From NCBI RefSeq assembly GCF_018863395.1, contig NZ_JAHKRR010000010.1, positions 41,398-105,397 of the forward strand: a stretch of 64,000 nt of DNA, written 5' to 3'. This DNA comes from Sinomicrobium weinanense. Its GTDB lineage: Bacteria; Bacteroidota; Bacteroidia; Flavobacteriales; Flavobacteriaceae. Made by a program: the position numbers and the translations under genes. The notes beneath the pieces are model-generated. The model saw only the letters and a list, made by a program, of their open reading frames with translations, was not told where the DNA came from and did no database searches. How positions within the stretch are numbered: position 1 is the first letter of the stretch; each line of letters opens with the position of its first letter. Positions 1-7,821 of this stretch are shown here, one piece after another.

Positions 1-349
1 CTGAAACAGCTTTAACGGAGGCCCCTGAGTGCCCCGGCCCCGCCGAAGTGTACCGAAACGCCCGGGATTTTGGTACAATCGCCTTTGGCAATCATCCAAT
101 CGCCTACATATGGGTTATAAAAATTTACAGATGTTACTTCACTGAAACAGCTTTAACGGAGGCCCCTGAGTGCCCCGGCCCCGCCGAAGTGTACCGAAAC
201 GCCCGGGATTTTGGTACAATCGCCTTTGGCAATCATCCAATCGCCTACATATGGGTTATAAAAATTTATAGAAGTTACTTCACTGAAACAGCTTTAACGG
301 AGGCCGCTGAGTGCCCCGGCCCCGCCGGGGTGTACCGAAGCGGCCGGGG
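1..349. repeat. tandem 141-bp repeat containing the GC-rich hairpin element
   Basis: Two complete copies of a 141-bp unit start at 1 and 142, and a third partial copy starts at 283. Each unit begins with CTGAAACAGCTTTAACGGAG and contains a GC-rich palindromic core (outer arms GGCCGCT/AGCGGCC, inner arms CCCCGGC/GCCGGGG in the best-preserved copy, 299-349). The second half of the unit is AT-rich. The array may continue left of the window. The same core recurs many times up to 9.87 kb. Confidence 0.9.
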
Positions 350-2012
350 GTAGTACCTTATGCAATTTCTTTAAACGTTCCAGTTCCTGTTTGGCGATCT
401 GCCTGGCTTTATCAATAAACCTGTTTGCAATCTTATAGGCTTCTTCGGCATCTTCCTTTGTAATACAGGTATCCGTTTTGTGGCGCATGATCTTGTGCCC
501 TTTGCAGAGTAAATGATACAGGTAATTGTTGTAATAGGTAGTACGGGGAAAAACGGTATCGGGAATATCGGTAAAGTGACTACAAAGATGCATAAGGTAT
601 GGAAGGGTATGTATTTTTGGCTCAAACTCCCAGAATACGTATAGCAGCCCCAAGCACACCTGTTCCAGTGCATAATGCATCATGGCTACCCTGGCAACGG
701 GGTCTGTTCTGTAATCATATTCGTTAAGTTCGGCCCTTCGGTTAATGTTTTTGCAACGGCTAAAGTGACTTTTCCATTTTTTGCATATACGTTTCCATAC
801 CCTGGGATAACGGACAGGCATATATTGCATAGGTACAGGATTCTCGCTTGTATAGTAAGCCAAAGCAGATTGTCCCATAGCGCGGGAAAGGAAATTACAC
901 CCGAAATCTACCTTCTCCCAAGCCTCCCCGGCATTATAGACTATGGGGTAAATATAACAGGCCTCCGGGAGTTTTTTGCCGATCGCTTTGACTATACGGG
1001 TAACGGGTATAGCAGAATACCCTTCAGTAAGGATAAGCAGTGTATATGACATACGGTATACGGGGTGGTAATGAGCAGGGGCCATATAAACCTCCTGCGT
1101 GTGCATTTCCTTTTTCTTTCCCATGACATATACACTATCTAACGTTATATATTCCTGCAACCGGGCAATGATCTCCTGCAATAGCGTATCTCCGGTTGTG
1201 GGGTACAGCACTACCCCATCGGATTGCTTTTCTTGCTGCGGCGGATGGGTTATCCCCTTCAGTCGGTGGTTGTACTGCTCCCTGATAAGTGTTGCTATGC
1301 CCTGTGCCCGCTCGTAAATAAGCATAAGCTGGTTTTCGGTAATATGGTAGTCATTGCGGTAGCGGGTGGCTATGTAGGCATCGTCCAGTATTTTGAGAAG
1401 CAGGGTTTCTTCTTCGATCTCCGTATTAAAAATACACCCAAGTTCCGGGGCAAAGGCTTTTATGCCGTTCTGTAATTCTTTTATACTATGCCTTTTGCGC
1501 TCTCTGCCCATGATAAACAATGTAGCAAAGCGCAGGTTCAGTTCTATATACTGGTGCAGCATAAAGGCGGCATGCGAATGCCGTATGCGCTTTATATAAT
1601 AGGCTGCACCTTCAATAAATGCACCGGTTTTTATCGCTTCGTTCTTAAAACGGGCTGTGAGCCGGTCTTTGACCACCTCGTCTACCGTATACGGCAACAG
1701 GCCGGGGGCATCTTCCTCCCCTTTATAGATCAGTTTATGCGGCAGGCAGCCGTGTATAAAAAACAGGTTCTTTTCTTTGAGCTGCTCCCCGGCATACTCC
1801 ATAGAAAATATACGGTACAGGAAGTCGGTTTGTTCCTGGAATATTTTGCCTACCGTATCGGCCAGTTCCGTAGTGAGTGTGGAGCAACGGCCCCGCAGCA
1901 CTATAATAAGCAGCTTTTGGGGGTTGCCTTCTGTTATTTCTGTCTTATAGATGTACTGTACTTCCAGGAGTTGCACCAGTTTTTGTGTTATGTCTTGTAT
2001 GGGTAAGGCCAT
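294..2012 (-). CDS. HEPN domain protein with two nucleotidyltransferase-like/HEPN modules
   Basis: The 572-residue protein appears to be an internal duplication. Each half has an N-terminal alpha/beta part resembling a degenerate MNT nucleotidyltransferase (QKLLIIVLRG at about 32-41; SYTLLILTEG in the second half), followed by a helical part of HEPN type. The first HEPN-like segment (about 115-230) holds R-x4-H (R170, H175), the usual HEPN RNase motif. No GSx10DxD-type polymerase motif is evident, so the transferase part is probably inactive. HEPN proteins are commonly RNases or RNA-binding parts of defence and toxin-antitoxin systems; that role here is inference. A small gene lies 108 bp upstream in the same direction. 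The last roughly 17 residues and the stop codon are supplied by the dispersed repeat element, so the native C-terminus was probably replaced by repeat insertion. Confidence 0.7.
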   Translation of the reverse strand: MALPIQDITQKLVQLLEVQYIYKTEITEGNPQKLLIIVLRGRCSTLTTELADTVGKIFQEQTDFLYRIFSMEYAGEQLKEKNLFFIHGCLPHKLIYKGEEDAPGLLPYTVDEVVKDRLTARFKNEAIKTGAFIEGAAYYIKRIRHSHAAFMLHQYIELNLRFATLFIMGRERKRHSIKELQNGIKAFAPELGCIFNTEIEEETLLLKILDDAYIATRYRNDYHITENQLMLIYERAQGIATLIREQYNHRLKGITHPPQQEKQSDGVVLYPTTGDTLLQEIIARLQEYITLDSVYVMGKKKEMHTQEVYMAPAHYHPVYRMSYTLLILTEGYSAIPVTRIVKAIGKKLPEACYIYPIVYNAGEAWEKVDFGCNFLSRAMGQSALAYYTSENPVPMQYMPVRYPRVWKRICKKWKSHFSRCKNINRRAELNEYDYRTDPVARVAMMHYALEQVCLGLLYVFWEFEPKIHTLPYLMHLCSHFTDIPDTVFPRTTYYNNYLYHLLCKGHKIMRHKTDTCITKEDAEEAYKIANRFIDKARQIAKQELERLKKLHKVLPPAASVHPGGAGALSGLR

Positions 2013-2120
2013 AGTTTTTGTTTTTTAAAGGTTAACCATAAAGTATGCAGAGGCATCGGGGTGTATCGTGTAATAAACGTTTTTCAGGTTCAGGGCTTTC
2101 CGAACGCAGGGCGCCAGGTA

Positions 2121-2393
2121 TCAGGACGTATCTTCGCTAACGGAGAGCAACTTACCGATAAGCACTAATACTTTATGTATTTGCGCCTTACATCGTTTCT
2201 CCTCCGAATCCAGCAAAGTATCGCATAGCCCGATCAATGCCCCGACAGATTCTATATAGTCTGCAATGCTATCCATATAGAAATATGGTAACTGTAACTT
2301 GCCTTTAAACTCCGGGTGTAGCCTTAGAGTGGGGATGTGGTCTGTAACATCCTCCTTGAGGTGGTGCAATAGTTTCTTTGGGTTGGTATTCAT
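2121..2393 (-). CDS. small hypothetical protein upstream of the HEPN gene
   Basis: A 90-residue, mostly helical protein with no motif I recognise. It reads in the same direction as the HEPN protein and ends 108 bp before that gene's start, so the two could be cotranscribed and work together. The N-terminus is basic with two adjacent His residues (LLHHLKED). The central part, around MDSIADYIESVGALIGLCDT, is predicted helical. There is no signal peptide, so it is probably cytoplasmic. A partner or regulator of the HEPN protein is a guess from position only. Confidence 0.55.
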   Translation of the reverse strand: MNTNPKKLLHHLKEDVTDHIPTLRLHPEFKGKLQLPYFYMDSIADYIESVGALIGLCDTLLDSEEKRCKAQIHKVLVLIGKLLSVSEDTS

Positions 2394-2575
2394 CCTGTTT
2401 TGTTTTTAAATGATACATAGCAGCGTTTAATACCCTGTTTACCCTAAAAGTGTTTTTATCTTACGTATGTATACAGGGATACAGGTTTTCAGCACACATA
2501 AAACGGGGTATTCCGTTTTATGGTCAATTATTTTTTAGATAAAAACCTTGGGTGTAACAGGTATGCGAGTATAGC

Positions 2576-2622
2576 GTAGCAGTGAAAGAAAGGAAAAGGC
2601 GTCCCTTTTCCTTTCGTGCTAC
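2576..2622. repeat. 12-bp perfect hairpin with outer arms
   Basis: Perfect arms at 2588-2599 and 2604-2615 (GAAAGGAAAAGG and its complement) enclose the loop CGTC. Outer arms GTAGCA (2576-2581) and TGCTAC (2617-2622) extend the stem with an asymmetric bulge. There is no U-tract on either side, so a simple intrinsic terminator is less likely than a structured DNA or RNA site. It lies in the 611-bp gene-poor gap 2394-3004. Confidence 0.65.
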
Positions 2623-2755
2623 CCCAAAATAACAGGATGCGCTGCCCTGTTATGCCTTGTATTGCGATAGACTTCAAAAAAAGAAATGGTATAAAAGTGC
2701 TTTTGCTTAGTGTAGAAGAGTTACCAGAAAAAAATAGGCGTGGAACTCAACTTAT

Positions 2756-2864
2756 CGAATCGAGGTACTGGCATACCATGGAAAGACAAGTGAGCCCACG
2801 CCCGGGTCGTGAGCAAACTTACTTATCCTCTCTTTCCATTTGAAAAGTGCCAGTTTTCGATTCG
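2756..2864. repeat. long nested inverted repeat (structured intergenic element)
   Basis: Three arm pairs nest in order: CGAATCGA (2756-2763) with TCGATTCG (2857-2864), ACTGGCA (2767-2773) with TGCCAGT (2848-2854), and ATGGAAAGA (2778-2786) with TCTTTCCAT (2831-2839). The loop contains a CCCGGG-centred palindrome near 2799-2815. A transcript would fold into a stem of more than 100 nt. It could be a noncoding RNA, a recombination site or a transfer origin; nothing in the sequence decides between these. Confidence 0.6.
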
Positions 2865-2949
2865 AGATTCAAAGCAATTGCTTCTAATATTTTTATTTTT
2901 AGAAGTATCGCAAATATATGTATTTGTATCAAATATAATAAAAATAAAC

Positions 2950-2975
2950 AAAGTGCGGAACATATTCCGCACTTT
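2950..2975 (+). terminator. strong hairpin with T-run before the HTH gene
   Basis: Arms at 2950-2960 and 2965-2975 form a perfect 11-bp stem (AAAGTGCGGAA and its complement) around the loop CATA, running straight into six T residues. This has the form of a rightward intrinsic terminator. It sits only 30 bp before the HTH start at 3005, so it might instead, or also, be an operator or attenuator for that gene. No convincing plus-strand gene lies upstream to need it. Confidence 0.65.
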
Positions 2976-3004
2976 TTTATACTTGATATAGTTTATTTGT
3001 TGTT

Positions 3005-3241
3005 ATGGATTATAATAAAGCCATATATTCTTATATAGAAAAAGCCTGGAAAAATTCAGGGCTATCCAAAAGGAAATTTGCCACAGAATACAATATCGAG
3101 GAAAGAACCTTAAGAGATATTCTTAAAAAGGACAGTAGTTATCAAATTTCTTTACCTACAATTTATAAGATTTGTGAAGCGCGGAATATTAAGGTTTCGG
3201 AGTTTTTTGCTAATATAGAAAAAGTAATTTCCGAAAATTAA
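3005..3241 (+). CDS. Cro/CI-type helix-turn-helix protein
   Basis: A 78-residue protein that is essentially one Xre-type HTH domain. The segment SKRKFATEYNIEERTLRDIL (about 23-42) has the spacing of helices 2 and 3, and ISLPTIYKICEARNIKVSEF is the typical helix 4-5 of Bacteroidota small regulators. There is no ligand or catalytic domain. It stands alone, preceded by the 2950-2975 hairpin, and could autoregulate through that palindrome. Such proteins often regulate mobile elements or toxin-antitoxin loci, which fits the repeat-rich island, but no partner can be named. Confidence 0.8.
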   Translation: MDYNKAIYSYIEKAWKNSGLSKRKFATEYNIEERTLRDILKKDSSYQISLPTIYKICEARNIKVSEFFANIEKVISEN

Positions 3242-3344
3242 GATCAGGAAAAAGGTTAAATCTTCGAGTAACAATTTAACAATGTATTCGTAATTGGTCA
3301 TACCATCATAAACACTTAGTTATTTATATGAATTAAGAGTTACT

Positions 3345-3672
3345 TTAACCAAATTTTTTATTAGCCATTTGGGGAATTGCAACTGGCACACTAAACTTTA
3401 TTTTATTAATTGATGAAGCTCCAATATTTTCAGAACCATTAATTCCAAAATCTAAAACTTTAATTAAAATACCAGCCCTTCCTTCAGTATTAGTTGATTC
3501 ACTTGTCGTTACAGATATATCAAAATCTATTTTTTTGCATTGTTCCACTTCCGATTTGGAAATATCCATCCCTATTATAATCAATATTTTCCTTTAAATG
3601 GTGGCCAGCCTCTTTAGTTCCTTCTATAACTTGTTTAATCGTTTCTGACACGAATGTTTTTAAGTCTGTCAT
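3345..3672 (-). pseudogene. trypco2-family protein gene interrupted by a one-base frameshift
   Basis: The reading frame starts at ATG 3672 (MTDLKTFVSETIKQVIEG...) and runs through EAGHHLKENIDYNRDGYFQIGSG. It then shifts at a run of seven A residues on the minus strand (3530-3536); one extra A would restore MQKKIDFDISVTTSE and read to the stop at 3345. The rejoined product of about 109 residues has the trypco2 (trypsin-co-occurring domain) layout: an N-terminal helix with TIKQVIEG, then a beta-rich FDISVTTSE...INKIKFSVPVAIP part. Trypco domains are reported in bacterial conflict systems, but no trypsin-like partner is next to it here. The lesion may be a real mutation, a sequencing error in a homopolymer, or slippage-dependent expression. 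Confidence 0.7.
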
Positions 3673-3810
3673 TTTTAATAATTTAGTTTATTTAATTAGG
3701 GCTAACTCTATAAGCTAAAAGCAATTACTTATTCTTTTATGGAGTGTTCAATTTCATAGAAATTTACTAAATAATTTTATGGCTTTCCACATTTTGTTGA
3801 AAAAACACGA

Positions 3811-3966
3811 GTTTCTTTGTTTTTCTATGGGAGAGGGTTGGGAAAGTTTGTGGGCTATGTAAGAGTATTATGGGCTTGCGGGCCGGGGCTTCGGTACATC
3901 CCGGGCAAAGCCCGGGACACTCAGCCGCCTCGGGTGGGCTTTATAAGTTTATGGAGGCTGAACCGT
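3811..3966. repeat. 155-bp dispersed repeat, copy A
   Basis: This segment and 4543-4697 are near-identical direct copies that flank the gene 4012-4491. It starts with TTGTTTTTCTATGGGAG and contains the hairpin element in reverse orientation at 3881-3933 (GGCCGGGGCTTCGGTACATC, then the CCCGGGC/GCCCGGG arms), ending in GGCTTTATAAGTTTATGGAG. Apart from this element, the gap 3673-4011 contains nothing I recognise. Confidence 0.85.
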
Positions 3967-4011
3967 TTTTAAAAATAGAGGTGAGTGAATGGCTTGCGGT
4001 ATACATACTAT

Positions 4012-4491
4012 TTATTCTTTGCAAATTATTCCGTTCTGTGAAATTTTTGATCCGTCATTTAGTATCATTGTAGCGGTATAGTGCATACAATTTCCCTCAA
4101 TTTTGTTTTTAGATACTATAATTCCGTTATTTTTATTAATCCACTGTTTATCATCCTCTAACTCCGATTTCGAAGCGTCATAGGTCAATCTATAAGTGCA
4201 GTCATCAATCCATTCGATTATTTCATGTCGAGGACTTCCATTTCCAATTTCATTTTCCCACTCGATTTGAGTATTTTTTTCCCGAACAACAACATGTTTT
4301 TTTACAGAGGTATCTATGTCGGCTGTAAATTCCCATATACTATCATTCGAAACAACAGTATATTTTCCTATTTCTTTAGTTTTTGGTATATAGAATCGTC
4401 CAGTCTTAAAATCAGAACAAGTAAGATTTTGAGAATTTACCTTAAGTCCAATTAATAAAGTTGTGAGAAGTAAGAGTATAGTTCTTTTCAT
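4012..4491 (-). CDS. small secreted protein of unknown function
   Basis: A 159-residue protein with a Sec signal peptide (MKRTILLLLTTLLIGLKVNSQ, cleavage near residue 20) and a beta-rich mature part that contains two Cys (in NLTCSDF near the start and IICKE at the end) plus DDCTYRL and EGNCMHY. It resembles a small exported lipocalin-like family common in flavobacteria, sometimes mislabelled topoisomerase IV; this recognition is from memory. It lies between two direct copies of a 155-bp repeat, so gene and repeat could have moved or duplicated together. A decayed fragment of a paralogue lies at 6577-6642. The gene is AT-rich like its neighbour at 4878. Confidence 0.75.
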   Translation of the reverse strand: MKRTILLLLTTLLIGLKVNSQNLTCSDFKTGRFYIPKTKEIGKYTVVSNDSIWEFTADIDTSVKKHVVVREKNTQIEWENEIGNGSPRHEIIEWIDDCTYRLTYDASKSELEDDKQWINKNNGIIVSKNKIEGNCMHYTATMILNDGSKISQNGIICKE

Positions 4492-4542
4492 ACGTCATTT
4501 AATTTTATGTCTATGCAATATACGTTTTTCTAAAAAATATAA

Positions 4543-4790
4543 AGTTTTTGTTTTTCTATGGGAAGGGGTTGGGAAAGTTTGTGGGCTGTGTAAGGGTATT
4601 GTGGGCTTGAGGGCCGGGGCTTCGGTACATCCCGGGCATAGCCCGGGACACTCAGCCGCCTCGGGTAGGCTTTATAAAGTTTATGAAGGCTGAACTGGAA
4701 TTATTTAAACAGAGACCTTGAACGCCCATGCAAAGCCCGGGACACTCAGCTGCCTTGGGTGGGCTTTATAAAGTTTATGAAGGCTGAACT
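4543..4790. repeat. 155-bp dispersed repeat copy B plus a partial unit
   Basis: Positions 4543-4697 repeat 3811-3966 in the same orientation, with the full hairpin core at 4612-4664. A further partial unit follows at about 4700-4790, made of the CAAAGCCCGGGACACTCAGC half and the GGCTTTATAAAGTTTATGAAGG tail. This fills the gap between the secreted protein and the protease gene; no gene was seen. Confidence 0.85.
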
Positions 4791-4877
4791 ATAATACTAA
4801 ATAAATAAAATGATAAATACCTTGTTCTTAAAAGCATTTTTTTATTTTTAGCAAGTTTCCTTAATTCTAAAAAATAC

Positions 4878-6530
4878 ATGAAAAAGAAAGTTTTATCTTT
4901 TCTAATCCTATATTTAACCCTGTCAACTTCTTATTCTCAAAATGAAAATTTTGAAATTCAAAAACTTGCTCTATTGTGCAAAACATGGGGGTTTTTAAAG
5001 TACTATCATCCCAATGTCGCAGGGGGTCAACATGATTGGGATAAAGAATTAATTAAAATTATACCTACTATTAAAAAGGCTTCTGATAAATCGGAAGTAT
5101 CCAGTTCTTTAACCGACTGGATAAAAGATCTGGGGGAAATCAAATCTTACACGGATGACAAGAAAGAAGACTCTTTAAAATACTTTTATCAGAATTTGGA
5201 TTTCAGGTGGATTAATGATACTGTAAAATTAAATAATAACCTTATTAATAAGTTAAACTTCATTAAAGACAATTGTTTTAAAGGAGAACAACATTATATC
5301 AGTACAACTAAGGTAGGGAAGTTTACTGTTATTAATGAAAAAGAATACGACAAGGAGTTGCTTAAAAATGAACAATATAGGCTATTAAGTCTGTTTAGAT
5401 ATTGGAACATCATCCAGTATTTTTATCCCAACAAGTACCTTTTAGATGAAAAATGGGATAACGTTCTTTTTGAAATGATACCCAAATTTATCAATTCCAA
5501 AGATATAACTTCATATAAAAAAATAATTCAAGAACTGGTTGCTAAGGTAGATGACTCGCACGCTTGGGTAGATATAAAGGAGGAAAGAAAATGGCTTCCG
5601 GCAAGGTTTTTAAACATCGATGGAAAAGTGGTAGTGTCTGGTTTTTTTAATGACTCTCTTGCATTGGATAAAGCCGGTTTACAATTAGGGGATATAATCT
5701 TAAAGGCTAACAATATAGACATAGGCACTCTTATCAAAAAACACGTACACTATGTTCCGGGGTCTAATCTTAATATAAAATTATCATCGACTTATGTAAG
5801 AATGTTTAGTGGAGAAAAAGACTCCATCGAAATTACCCTTAATAGAAATGGAAAGATTTTTAACAAAACCTTTAAACGATATAGTTTAGATAAGCTCAGT
5901 AACAGTACTTCGAAAAAGGTAAAAGTAAAAACCATAAACGAAAAAATCGGTTATATTGATTTAACTAAAATTAAACCTGTTGAGGTTCCCGGAATTTTTG
6001 AGAAGTTTCATAATTACAAAGCAATAATAATTGATGTCAGAGGATATCCTAATTTTGCTTTTAAAAAAATATCGGAATATCTAAACTCAGAAAAAAGAAA
6101 GTTTGCTCGCGCCATCCAGCCCGATTTGTCCTACCCAGGTCGTTTTATATGGGACGATAATAAACAAATGACTACAAGAAGTAAAAAGAAAAAAGCCTTT
6201 AAAGGTTTAACAGTAATATTAGTAAACAATAAAACCATAAGTCTGGGAGAATATGCGGTAATGTCATTGCAAACAGCAGATAATGCCATTACAATAGGAA
6301 ATCAGACAGCCGGGGCAGACGGTGAAGTGACAACATTCCATTTTATAGGCGATTATAAAACAGCAGTTTCCGGACGAGCTTATTTTTACCCTGATGGGAC
6401 ACAAACACAGAGAAAAGGAATTAAAATAGACTTGGTGTTATCTCCAACTATTAAAGGCCTTCTATCTAACAAAGATGAAATCTTGGATCGTGCAATAGAA
6501 TATATCGAACAAGTATTAAACACCCAATAG
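4878..6530 (+). CDS. secreted S41 family peptidase with PDZ domain
   Basis: A 550-residue exported serine protease of the C-terminal processing peptidase/tricorn family. The signal peptide is MKKKVLSFLILYLTLSTSYSQ. A helical N-terminal region (25-240) contains LLCKTWGFLKYYHPNVA and FRYWNIIQYFYPN, typical of Bacteroidota S41 proteins. A PDZ-like segment follows (about 255-320, KAGLQLGDIILKANN) and then the S41 core. The predicted nucleophile is S455 in NNKTISLGEYAVM, with GNQTAGADGEVTTF downstream as expected. It probably degrades peptides in the periplasm or at the cell surface. It is a single gene flanked by repeats, is strongly AT-rich compared with the second half of the window, and may have been acquired with the island. 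Confidence 0.88.
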   Translation: MKKKVLSFLILYLTLSTSYSQNENFEIQKLALLCKTWGFLKYYHPNVAGGQHDWDKELIKIIPTIKKASDKSEVSSSLTDWIKDLGEIKSYTDDKKEDSLKYFYQNLDFRWINDTVKLNNNLINKLNFIKDNCFKGEQHYISTTKVGKFTVINEKEYDKELLKNEQYRLLSLFRYWNIIQYFYPNKYLLDEKWDNVLFEMIPKFINSKDITSYKKIIQELVAKVDDSHAWVDIKEERKWLPARFLNIDGKVVVSGFFNDSLALDKAGLQLGDIILKANNIDIGTLIKKHVHYVPGSNLNIKLSSTYVRMFSGEKDSIEITLNRNGKIFNKTFKRYSLDKLSNSTSKKVKVKTINEKIGYIDLTKIKPVEVPGIFEKFHNYKAIIIDVRGYPNFAFKKISEYLNSEKRKFARAIQPDLSYPGRFIWDDNKQMTTRSKKKKAFKGLTVILVNNKTISLGEYAVMSLQTADNAITIGNQTAGADGEVTTFHFIGDYKTAVSGRAYFYPDGTQTQRKGIKIDLVLSPTIKGLLSNKDEILDRAIEYIEQVLNTQ

Positions 6531-6576
6531 ATTACATTTATTAAACCCCCAATAGATTACATTAATACAATGTAAG

Positions 6577-6642
6577 TTCTCATATACTATCATTTGAAAG
6601 AACAGTATATTCTTGTATTTCTTTAGTTTTTGGTATGTAAAG
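6577..6642 (-). pseudogene. fragment of a paralogue of the secreted protein at 4012-4491
   Basis: Read on the minus strand this short stretch encodes YIPKTKEIQEYTVLSNDSI, then a stop where the intact gene has Trp (TGA for TGG), then EL. The intact protein has YIPKTKEIGKYTVVSNDSIW. DNA identity is high, for example CATATACTATCATT. No start, signal peptide or C-terminus remains. It abuts another copy of the hairpin repeat at 6643, which suggests deletion or recombination through the repeats. Confidence 0.7.
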
Positions 6643-6882
6643 CTGTGTAAGGGTATTGTGGGCTTGCGGGCCGGGGCTTCGGTACATCCCGGGCATAGCC
6701 CGGGACACTCAGCCGCCTCGGGGAGGCTTTATAAGTTATAGAGGCTGAACTGGAATCATTTAAACAGAACCCTGAGCAAGTTTTATAAGTCTATAAAGGT
6801 TCCATCAATAAAAAAGCCCAAACGGAGGCCACTGAGTGCCCCGGCCCCGCCGGGGTGTACCGAAGTGGCCGGGGATTTTGGC
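6643..6882. repeat. dispersed hairpin elements in opposite orientations
   Basis: A reverse-orientation copy lies at about 6669-6722 (as in 3881-3933) and a forward-orientation copy at 6824-6874 (AACGGAGGCCACTGAGTGCC, with arms changed to GGCCACT/AGTGGCC). The matched change on both arms keeps the stem paired. They fill the gap between the protease and GIY-YIG genes together with the gene fragment at 6577; a short CAATAGATTACATT duplication lies near 6536-6560. Confidence 0.88.
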
Positions 6883-6892
6883 TCCATCCCTC

Positions 6893-7204
6893 CTACAATT
6901 CCTTCCCCTTTTTCTCCCGCTTAAATATTTTTTTAGCTAAGCCCGGTAACAGTTCCACATTACCATTCATAAGGGCTTCTTTTTTCTTTCTGCTCCAGCC
7001 CTGCACCTGTTTTTCGCGGTAAAATGCATGATCTATACGGTCGTATTCTTCATAATACAGTAAGGTAACAGGTAAACGCTTTGCGGTATGGTTAGCGCCT
7101 ATCCCTTTCATATGCTGGCGTAATCTTCTTTCGAGGTTTTTGGTGCTCCCGGTGTAATAGGAGTTGTCGTTACATTCCAGAATATACATGTAGCCTTTTG
7201 CCAT
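6893..7204 (-). CDS. GIY-YIG nuclease domain protein (YhbQ/UPF0213-like)
   Basis: A 103-residue single-domain protein. The GIY-YIG signature appears as YMYIL (5-9) and YYTGST (16-21), followed by NLERRLRQH with the conserved Arg, and a C-terminal Arg/Lys-rich tail. The expected metal-ligand Glu would lie near FYREKQVQGWSRKKKEAL, a motif typical of this subfamily. I chose ATG 7204 over an upstream TTG because family members begin a few residues before the GIY strand and because a promoter box lies 19 bp upstream. The gene is embedded among the repeats, which raises the untested idea that the nuclease acts on hairpin DNA. Length and composition are normal for the family. Confidence 0.85.
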   Translation of the reverse strand: MAKGYMYILECNDNSYYTGSTKNLERRLRQHMKGIGANHTAKRLPVTLLYYEEYDRIDHAFYREKQVQGWSRKKKEALMNGNVELLPGLAKKIFKREKKGKEL

Positions 7205-7222
7205 ATCTGGTTGGTTTTCATG

Positions 7223-7230
7223 CAAATATA
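7223..7230 (-). promoter_or_regulatory. TAnnTTTG-type -7 box for the GIY-YIG gene
   Basis: The minus strand reads TATATTTG here, an exact match to the Bacteroidota -7 consensus TAnnTTTG. Transcription would start about 10-15 nt before the ATG at 7204, giving a short leader. A clear -33 TTG element was not seen. Confidence 0.5.
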
Positions 7231-7244
7231 ATAAATTGAAATAA

Positions 7245-7690
7245 TTGGGAAGGGGCCGGGGCTTCGGTACATCCCGGCGGAGCCGGGATACTCAGCCACC
7301 TCGGGTAGGCTTTATAAAGTTTAATGAGACTGAACTGAAATAATTTAAACAAAGACTTTGAGCGTCCATGCAAAGCCCAGGATACTCAGCCGCCTCGGGT
7401 GGGCTTTATAAAGTTTAATGAGACTGAACTGGAATAATTTAAACAGAGACCTTGAGCGTCCTTGCAAAGCCCGGGATACTCAGCCGCCTCGGGTAGGCTT
7501 TATAGGTTTATGAAAGCTGAACCGGAATAATTTAAACAGAGACCTTGAGTATCCATGCAAAGCCCGGGATACTCAGCCGTTTCGAATAGGCTTCATAAGT
7601 CCATGAAGGTCCCATCCTTAAAATAGCCCAAACGGAGGCCGCTGAGTGCCCCGGCCCCGCCGGGGTGTACCGAAGCGGCCGGTTTTTACG
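7245..7690. repeat. tandem array of about 94-bp units bounded by full hairpin elements
   Basis: A full reverse-orientation hairpin copy (7254-7305) is followed by three partial units, marked by TAATTTAAAC at 7341, 7435 and 7528 (spacing 94 and 93 bp). Each unit has CAAAGCCC(G/A)GGATACTCAGC and a GGCTTTATA tail. The array ends with a full forward-orientation copy at 7634-7682. This explains the 617-bp gap 7205-7821. Units diverge by several bases and have no unique spacers, so this is not CRISPR. Confidence 0.88.
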
Positions 7691-7821
7691 GATTTCCGTA
7701 ATTTTTCTTAAAAAAACGCCATTTTTTTCACTTTTACACTCAAAATAAGCCTTAAAAATGTTAAATCTTCGGTAATTCGTAATATTTTCCTTATTTTTAT
7801 TAGTAACCAAACCTAAGCATC

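Noticed and set aside
48-353. Open frame of 101 codons on the plus strand
   Set aside because: It is an exact reading of the tandem 141-bp repeat and overlaps the HEPN gene; periodic peptide without family signature.
2616-2843. 75-codon plus-strand frame
   Set aside because: Runs through the structured inverted repeat, with no start context or recognisable motif.
7245-7690. Regularly spaced repeats as a CRISPR array
   Set aside because: Units are about 94 bp, diverged and without unique spacers; no cas genes nearby.
7532-7810. 92-codon minus-strand frame
   Set aside because: Mostly translated repeat units, such as PAGPGHSAAS.
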